From Ryuthela nishihirai (lineage: Eukaryota > Arthropoda > Arachnida > Araneae > Heptathelidae), in assembly GCA_038380435.1 (NCBI GenBank), contig JAWZYU010000011.1:77497501-77561500 (forward strand): DNA of 64,000 nt, read 5' to 3'. The notes below the pieces were generated by a model. It saw only the letters and a list, made by a program, of their open reading frames with translations. It made no database searches and was not told the origin of the DNA. Made by a program: the position numbers and the translations under genes. Of this stretch, positions 57,302-64,000 are shown one piece after another (positions within the stretch are counted from its first letter, which is position 1; each line of letters begins with the position of its first letter).

Positions 57302-57617
57302 CTATGAAAAAAAAACAGCATTAAAAATTTAATAATTTTAGCTTTAGGTTAAATTTATATATATCTTATACAAAATATTATTGATTGGTACAAATACACA
57401 TAATTCACAAATAGCTATAAGATACACAGGTGTATCAAACTGTGCAATTTAGTTCTGCAAACAGATCTAGTCTGAGCAAAAGTTACATTTATCCATTGCA
57501 GGTTAATTCAAATAAGATCCTCTTTGATGCCGTAGACCACCTCATTCTAGGTCAGCAACTTTTTTGTTTGAACCATTAAACAAACTATAAATAACTGTAT
57601 TCACTAATATAAAGAGG

Positions 57618-58981
57618 GAGTTCAAAGTGTTCTTGACACATCTGTAGATTTGCACACATTCGTCCGAAGTTAACAAGCTATGACTTGTTTGAAAGATTGT
57701 TTTTAACATGAAATGACAATTTTAGACAAAGGTCATATCATTTGTTTCATCGTTGGCAGTGTGTCAAGTTTGGTTTGCAAAATTTATGTATTGCTGCTAT
57801 GGAGCCTCCTAAAGACAGGGAAAGTTTTACCTTTTCACAAGGATGCAGCTTGGAGAGTGTGAAACATTCATTCCGATTTATCCCAAATATACGGGGATCA
57901 TGCCTGTTCATATGGCACTATTATGGGGTGAATGCACAAATTCAGAGAAGGGCAGCAGAGTTGCAAAGGCTTCCCATGTGCAAGAAGATCAAAGGAGGTC
58001 ATGAGAGAACTTTCACTGCTGTTCATGAACTCATTAAGGAAAACCCCACATCACCATTCAGGCAATAAGTTTAGATGTTAGTATATCGATTGGCAGTATG
58101 GAAACAATTATTCATCAACATTTAAAGTTCAAAAATATCTGTGCCAAATGAGTACCCCACAAACTGACAGAACAGCAAAAAACAAAAGCTAGAGTCGACT
58201 TGTGCAAGGAGATGCTGGCAATGTTTGAATCTAGTGGCCCATAATGGTTAACATTGTCATAGGTGATGAGACATGATTTTATTACTACACAACTCCCAGA
58301 AAGATCGACAGTAATTATTATGTTTGGGTTGCAGAAGATGAACTGCATCACCAAATCCTCTGACAACAACACTTTCAATTGAGGAAGAGGACTGTTCACA
58401 ATTTTTTTTTATTCCCAAGGAGTGGTGGCCATGGATGCCTTAACTGAAAAAATAACTATAAATGGCCAATATTACACCAATATTGTTTTCCCCAAAATGG
58501 TTAAGGAGATGAAGAAGCAGCATCAAACAACAGGTGTGTCAAAGGTTCTCCTTCTTCATGACAATGCCAGTGCTCACAAAATCTGGCAAGTTATGACCAA
58601 TCAGTAGCAGGAAACATATCAAAGTACTACCCCATACTGCATATTCACCTGATCTTGCACCATGTGATTTTTGGTTGTTTCCAAAAATTTAAAAGGAACT
58701 TGCTGAGAGACCTTTTTTCAAGGGTGCAAGACCTGGCAAAATGTGTTCATTCAGAGTTGCTGAGCATTCCCCAACAGGAATATCATCAAGCATCCCAGAA
58801 TTTATGTAGATGTCTGTAACTTTGCATAGATGTTGGAGGGGAGCACTCTGAAGGACAGTAAAAGTTTTGTTGAGGTAAGTGCAATGGTTTTTGTTCTGAA
58901 GATGCATGTCAAGAATTTTTTTAATGCCCATCATACTCTCTCTCTCTACATATAAGATTCTATTTAAAAGTTATTGAACTC
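57618..58981 (+). mobile_element. Mariner-like element, about 1.36 kb, decayed
   Basis: Short inverted ends GAGTTCAA (57618-57625) and TTGAACTC (58974-58981); exact borders are uncertain. Transposase pieces: VPHKLTEQQKTKARVDLCKE (about 58145), GVVAMDALTEKITINGQYYT (58420-58480), KVLLLHDNASAHK (58540-58580; catalytic Asp) and, in another frame, YSPDLAPCDFWLFPK (about 58645; third Asp of the D34D mariner pattern). At least four frameshifts or stops. Confidence 0.8.
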
Positions 58982-59663
58982 TATTTAACCATCTCAATCG
59001 TTTAAAATAATACATTTTTTTTTTCAGTCGTGGATATGTACCAGAGTATCTTTTCCTGCCAAGACATGAACATTCACAAGATTTTATCTATGGGGAAGTG
59101 ATTAAAAGTACAATTTTTAGTTAAAATTTTTTTACTGATATACAATTTTTTTTTTTCAAATTCCAAGTTAGAGCCAGGTGATATCCATGTGAAAAATTAA
59201 CTCATATATCCACAATAAATAACTTTGTTTTCTCTTCACCCCCCATACTCATATTTAGTAATATTTTAGAGTAGTTTCTACACCATAAATGAAAACTTTT
59301 CCATAAAAACTTAAATTTCATATGAAAAAGGCAATAGTTTCTTAAACTACTGCATTAAATGCAGTAAACATGTTCATTTAATGCTAACTTCTTCATAGTT
59401 GTCCTCTTGTATGGCATCTGACTTACAACTAATAACATTTCAGCATGAATTTCTATAAACTACAGCCCATATGCAATATCAATTCCCACTTGAATAATCT
59501 TCCTACTCTACAGAATCTTTTAATCCACTCAGGAATTCCTTCTACTGATAAATATGTATTATCTTTTACCAATACAAACAAGTGCAAATTGTAGCCATTG
59601 CAATCTGATAAAATGAACTATTGTACCTTTCATTAGTGCAATTTTTTTCTCAAGAAACAGTTG
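58982..59663. other. Intron or upstream sequence without recognised elements
   Basis: AT-rich sequence between the mariner-like element and an old SINE-B. Nothing else seen. Confidence 0.4.
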
Positions 59664-59845
59664 AGTGGCTAGAATACTTAGCCACAAATGATAGGGACCT
59701 GTGTTCAAGCCTAAAGGCCCTGATTTCTCCTATATTGTCTTTATGCTGAAGTTTCACCTTGTGTATTTTTCTCTATAGCATATTATACTGAAAAGTTTGT
59801 CAGACCCTTATGGCAAGCAGCTAATTATTCAAAGAGTAATTTTAT
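59664..59845 (+). mobile_element. SINE-B copy, old
   Basis: Diverged head (GAGTGGCTAGAATACTTAGC, GTGTTCAAGCC as B box) and body ending CAGACCCTTATGGCAAGCAG. Clearly related to the 32500 copy but with many changes. Confidence 0.72.
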
Positions 59846-60094
59846 TTTATAAAATGATGGCATTGCTGTATAAGTATTCTTGATGTTCATCTTGCAAGGA
59901 TTTTAGTGAAACCAGTATATTTCATACTCTGAAACTCCAGAAAACTAGATGCTATTGTAAGGAATTTTTTTATGCAGTTCACTGCATTTACTAGACAGAA
60001 AAAAAAAGCAGCCATGTAAATATCACTGGGTAGAGTGTTTGGCCCCATATGCAGCACAGATGGCATTGAGTCAATGAGGAATGGAATGGCACTA

Positions 60095-62535
60095 AGATTG
60101 GTTGGTTCGGGTTTTATGACACATTGGCGACTAGGCATAATGCGCCAAATGAAAGATAATATAAAAGATAAAAGATGTATATCCCCACAACCAATTTTTA
60201 AAATAAAAATACTACATTGTAAAATGGTAAAACAACAAATAACAAATGTATAAGTACAAAGTAAAACAACTTGAGAAATAAAAAATAAAATAATCCCACG
60301 TGTAAGAGACCTGAGTTATATGATGCACAAAGATAGGGTAAAATCAGATTCTATTAAAATAACCATAATATTTTAAAAAGGAAAAAACTGGTGGGAAAAA
60401 GCAATGATCAGGTAAAAGATATACAAATGTAAGAGGCTCAGACATAAAATTACGAAAACTAAAATACAAACATTGCTTGTTATTAAAACAAGGACATTTG
60501 ATTAAAATATGTTTAATACTTAAAATGGTGTCCAAAACTTGCACTTAGGTTTGTCTGCCCAAAGAAAAAATGAACGAGTGATAAATGAATGACCTAAGTG
60601 GAGCCAAGTAAGTACAACTTCCTCCTTGCAATTCCTGGTCACATGACTGCCATGGTTTGATGATAGGTTTGATCTCAAAGAACTTGTTGGTAAGCAAGAT
60701 CACTGCCACTGTGCCCAGAGCTTGATGGTCAAATGCTGCCGGAAATCCAGGTATGGAACTGGCAATGGAGAGCCAGACAGGGGCGTGGCCAATTTGGCAG
60801 CAGCATCTGCCAAATCATTGCCCCTGATACCGACATGACCAGGCACCCAACAGAAATGGATGATGGTTGTGGCTGCCAGATGATGTAGCTGTAGATGGAT
60901 CTTAGAAAGAACTGGATGAGGCCGATGCCTCACTGAGATCAAAGCTTGTAGCAAACTAAGTGAGTTGGTATAAAGCACACACTGACGATGATGCTTAGCT
61001 GCCACATGGTCCAAGGAGAGGCTAACAGCATCAACTATACAGTGAAGATGGAACACTGCAGTGGGATCTGGTCTGCAATGATTACATCACAGCAGACCAT
61101 GGCAGATCCCACTGATATGCTGGACTTTGAGCCATCTGTGAAGACAGGCAAGATATCTGGGTGCTCAGCATGATGGCTGGCAAAGAGTTGCTGATACACA
61201 GTCAGGTGTAAAGGCCTTCCCCATCCTGTAAAGAGAGAAATCACAGTAAGGAGAAACAGCGAGCCACAGTGGAAGTGGCTTGGCTGTCAACTGGGAGATG
61301 TTATCGAGACTGGTGTTGATGTCTCTGAGGTAGCCTCGGACTCGCAAACCAAAAGGATGAATGGCAGTCGGCCGATTTATATAAAGCATTTCCCACTTTG
61401 GACTGAAAATGCATTCCCAAGTGGGATGGCCAGGCATGGATCACAATTTTGATGCATATTGTAGGGACAACTGCTGACAGCGAAGAGATAAAAACGGTTT
61501 GTTGGTCTCAACATAAAGACCCTGGACTGGTGAGGTGTGGAAGGCTTTCCTGCAAACACAGAGGGCCTGATGATGGAGGGGGGTCCAGCACCTTAACCAC
61601 TGAATACCGGGCAGAGTCATACACCTGGGATCCATATTCCAGTTTTGACTGAACAAGCGCATGGCACAGGCAGAGCAGAGAACATCAGTCAGCTCCCCAC
61701 CTAGGAGAGAGAGGATCATGAGAATGTTCAATGCCTGCGTGCACTTGGATCTGAGATGACATATTTGTGGTAAAAAGGTCAATTTCCAATTGAATATGAG
61801 ACTGAGAAACTTGGTCTCCACCACAACTGGAATGATGTTACCACCGAGCCATAGCTTGGGATCCAGATGAAGATTACGCTTGTGGCAAAAGTACATGCAA
61901 ACAGTCTTCTGTGGGGAGAACCGAATTTCGTTGGCCATCGCCCAAACTGAAAGACTGTTCAGCGCAATTTGCAGTTGTCTTTCAATGATCCTCATGCTGG
62001 ATTAAGAGTAAAAGATGCTAAAATCATCAACATAGAGGGCATTGCCTACAGATGGGGGAAGTTGTCTAGTAATAGAAATAATCTTGACAGCGAAAAACAT
62101 AACCCCTGTTCTTGGGGGTACAGCTGTGACAGAGTGTTGCTGACACAGACACGAAAAGAAAGTGACAGTAAGAAATTGGAGATGAAGATCGGCATGCGAC
62201 TTCTGAATCCAAAGCTATGGAAGTAACAAAGAATGCCAAATCTCCAAGTCGAAAAAGTGTCGTAAGCTTTTTCAATGTCAAAGAAAATTGACACCAGGTG
62301 CTCTCTACGTAAAAATGAATCGCTGGTTGTTGGAAAGAAGGTTGTGGTGTTCTAAATACCAGATGAGTCTGGCATTTACCATTCTTTCCAACACCTTGCA
62401 CACGCAGCTCGTCAACGCAATGGGATGATAATCAGAAGAAATCTTGGAATCCTTTCCTGGCTTTGGGAAGGTCAAGATGGCCTTGAACTGCTCCTTGAGA
62501 AAAATGCTCCTGGCGATTGATGGTGCTAAGAATAC
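60095..62535 (-). mobile_element. I-like LINE copy with RT, RNase H and tail
   Basis: Minus strand, truncated at about 62535 inside the RT. RT palm remnant EKAYDTFSTWRFGILC (about 62270), RT thumb region 61995-61441 (KTVCMYFCHKRNLHLDPKLW, LTFLPQICHLRSKCTQALNI). RNase H 61150-60700: VFTDGSKSSISVGSAM (catalytic Asp), YTNSLSLLQALIS and FCWVPGHVGIRGNDLADAAA. C-terminal zinc-knuckle region decayed (60544-60344; SIKHILIKCPCF). The tail is GGTTGGTT on the plus strand at about 60097. Closely related to the 14165-16360 copy and slightly better preserved. Confidence 0.85.
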
Positions 62536-62940
62536 AGCACCCTTTTTCCATTAGAAAGTTTATGAACGGTCACTAGCTAGGTGTTGAATTGTCTGTCATT
62601 TCTTCAGATAGTCCCATAAATGCTCCATTGGATTGAGATTGGTGATTGGGAGGGTTTTCAAGATTGCTAACTTTTTCCTTGGAAAAGCCCTTAAAGGTAT
62701 TAGCACAGAGGTTTTGTATGCAAGAGCATTTTCAGTTTGGAAAACAGCCCTCTCAGAAGGAAAGAAATGGTGAATCATCAGTTATGAATAATCACTCAGA
62801 ACAGTGTTATCATATGCTGCATCAACTTTACCTTCTGGTAGAATGAGTGGACCAAGTCATGTCAGAGAACTGCACCCCACATCACTACACAAGAACTTTT
62901 CATTGTGAGAAACAGGAAATCAGTTATAAGAATTCATTGG
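62535..62940 (-). pseudogene. Tc1/mariner transposase C-terminal remnant
   Basis: The minus frame 62778-62596 ends LPITNLNPMEHLWDYLKK, matching the SPDLNPIEHLWD block of Tc1-like transposases with the SPD replaced. Upstream, FPSERAVFQTENALAYKTS matches the degraded Q-D-N-A block. It lies between the I-like LINE and RTE-like LINE copy 6. Confidence 0.62.
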
Positions 62941-62944
62941 ATCT

Positions 62945-64000
62945 CCACTTCAAAAGGTGGTGCCTGAAGTTCCTACCAGCATCAGTGATTTCAGCCTTTA
63001 GCGGAGGGGGGACAGGTTTTTGCCCCATGCCTGCGATCAGGGGACTGTTTGGTATTGTGTTGGCCCTACCTATCTCAATAAACCTAGTTTCTTTAAAAAT
63101 CCTACTAATCATTTTCTCTCTGCAGGAACGTGAGGAATTCCAGCGCAAAGGAATTCCAGCGCTATAACCTAGATATTCTAGGATTGCAAGAGACCAGATG
63201 GACAGGTAAAGATGAGGTACTTAAAAAAAACTTTAAATTTCTCTTTACAGGGAGGGAGGATGGACAGCATCACCAAGGAGTGGGTCTGCTGCTCAGCAGA
63301 CATGCTAGTGATGCTCTTCTAGGATATGAGTGCATTAATAAAAGGTTTCTTACAGCAAAATTTCAGACAAGCGTTAAAGACTTGAATGTTATCTGCTGTT
63401 ATGCCCCCACTGAGGATGCCGATGAGGATGAGAAGGATAGGTTTTACAGACAACTTCAGGATATTTTTAATTCTGTCAAGAAAGGAGATATTACCCTTGT
63501 TCTAGGTGACTTCAATGACAAAGTTAGTACTGACTGACCTTTGGGGAGGGGTGATAGGCCCTTTTGGTATTGGTAGCTGCAATGGCAATGGGCAACGTCT
63601 CATACAGGTAAGTAAACTCAATGGTTTCAGAATAACTAACACTTATTACAAACACTGCAACATACATAGTACACATGGGTTTCACCTGATGGGCAGCATA
63701 AGAATATGATTGATTATATATTAATTAACAGCAAATGGGATAGTTCTGTTAGGAATACCAGGTCATATAGGGGAGCTGAAATTGGATCTGATCATTATCT
63801 TGTTAAAAGCGTCTTGCAAATTAAACTTAAAAAGTGTTGTGCTAGGGTTAAGAAATTTACCTTTAATACTGAAGCTCTGAAAGACCCAGTTATAGCTAAA
63901 GCTTATCATGACAGGTTCTTAGTCATTATGATAGTCATGGTTTGCTTACTACTGAAGTTGAGGAAGAATGGGACCATTTTAAACAGGCTTTTTTAGAAAC
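62945..64000 (+). mobile_element. RTE-like LINE copy 6, cut by window edge
   Basis: 5' UTR from about 62945 (the block TTTTGCCCCATGCCTGC is shared with copies 1, 3 and 4). Endonuclease frame 63130-63537: NLDILGLQETRWTGKDE (catalytic Glu), GVGLLLSRHASDALLGYE and LVLGDFNDKVSTD. A short deletion makes a TGA at about 63535. The frame resumes at 63506-63709 and 63706-63996 (MIDYILINSKW, GSDHYL). The rest lies beyond the window. Confidence 0.85.

Overview
This window comes from a large, AT-rich animal genome. It is almost entirely intron and transposable-element sequence. No operons, Shine-Dalgarno sites or dense coding are present. The host gene is visible only as five short minus-strand exons (57227-57301, 40420-40477, 35559-35791, 28821-28970, 9050-9184), each with AG/GT splice borders and matching codon phases. 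Together they give 217 in-frame codons that read as the UBA-like domain and the start of the glutamine-rich region of a GW182/TNRC6 (gawky) protein, the Argonaute-binding scaffold of microRNA silencing. The gene enters from beyond position 64000 (GW-repeat exons expected there) and leaves before position 1 (rest of the Q-rich region, PAM2 and RRM expected there). GW182 is animal-specific, and the mix of mobile elements suggests an invertebrate. An arthropod, perhaps a chelicerate, is my guess and is not proven.

The introns (about 16.7, 4.6, 6.6, 19.6 and more than 9 kb) are filled with layered insertions. (1) An RTE-like LINE (endonuclease plus reverse transcriptase, one ORF) occurs at 3695-7245 (-), 9541-11235 (+), 16933-24720 (5'-inverted), 42976-48450 (+, interrupted), 54167-56790 (+, nearly intact ORF) and 62945-64000 (+, cut by the window edge). 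(2) A second LINE with RNase H and a C-terminal zinc knuckle (I-like) lies at 14165-16360, 38860-39960, 47599-48157 and 60095-62535, all minus. (3) Two tRNA-derived SINE families occur: SINE-A (about 385 bp, with a conserved central domain) and SINE-B (about 212 bp). (4) Several Tc1/mariner relics are present, one with long clear terminal repeats and a TA duplication (19004-20276). (5) At least two families of non-coding, TTAA-flanked elements beginning CCCTT (piggyBac-like ends; called P and Q here) make up much of the AT-rich sequence. (6) Solo LTRs, foldback elements and a LINE tail with an ATTC microsatellite complete the set.

The clearest history is at 16933-24720. An RTE-like LINE inserted by twin priming, which inverted its 5' part. 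A SINE-A then entered it (12-bp duplication), a P element entered its 5' UTR at TTAA, and a mariner-like element entered the P element at TA. Similar nesting is seen at 29624-33660 (P inside P, plus SINE-B and SINE-A), 11290-13450 (Q inside Q, plus SINE-A) and 46743-48450 (I-like LINE inside the RTE-like LINE). Nearly all longer open frames in the window are element remnants or antisense SINE frames. The real coding content of the host is about 651 bp.
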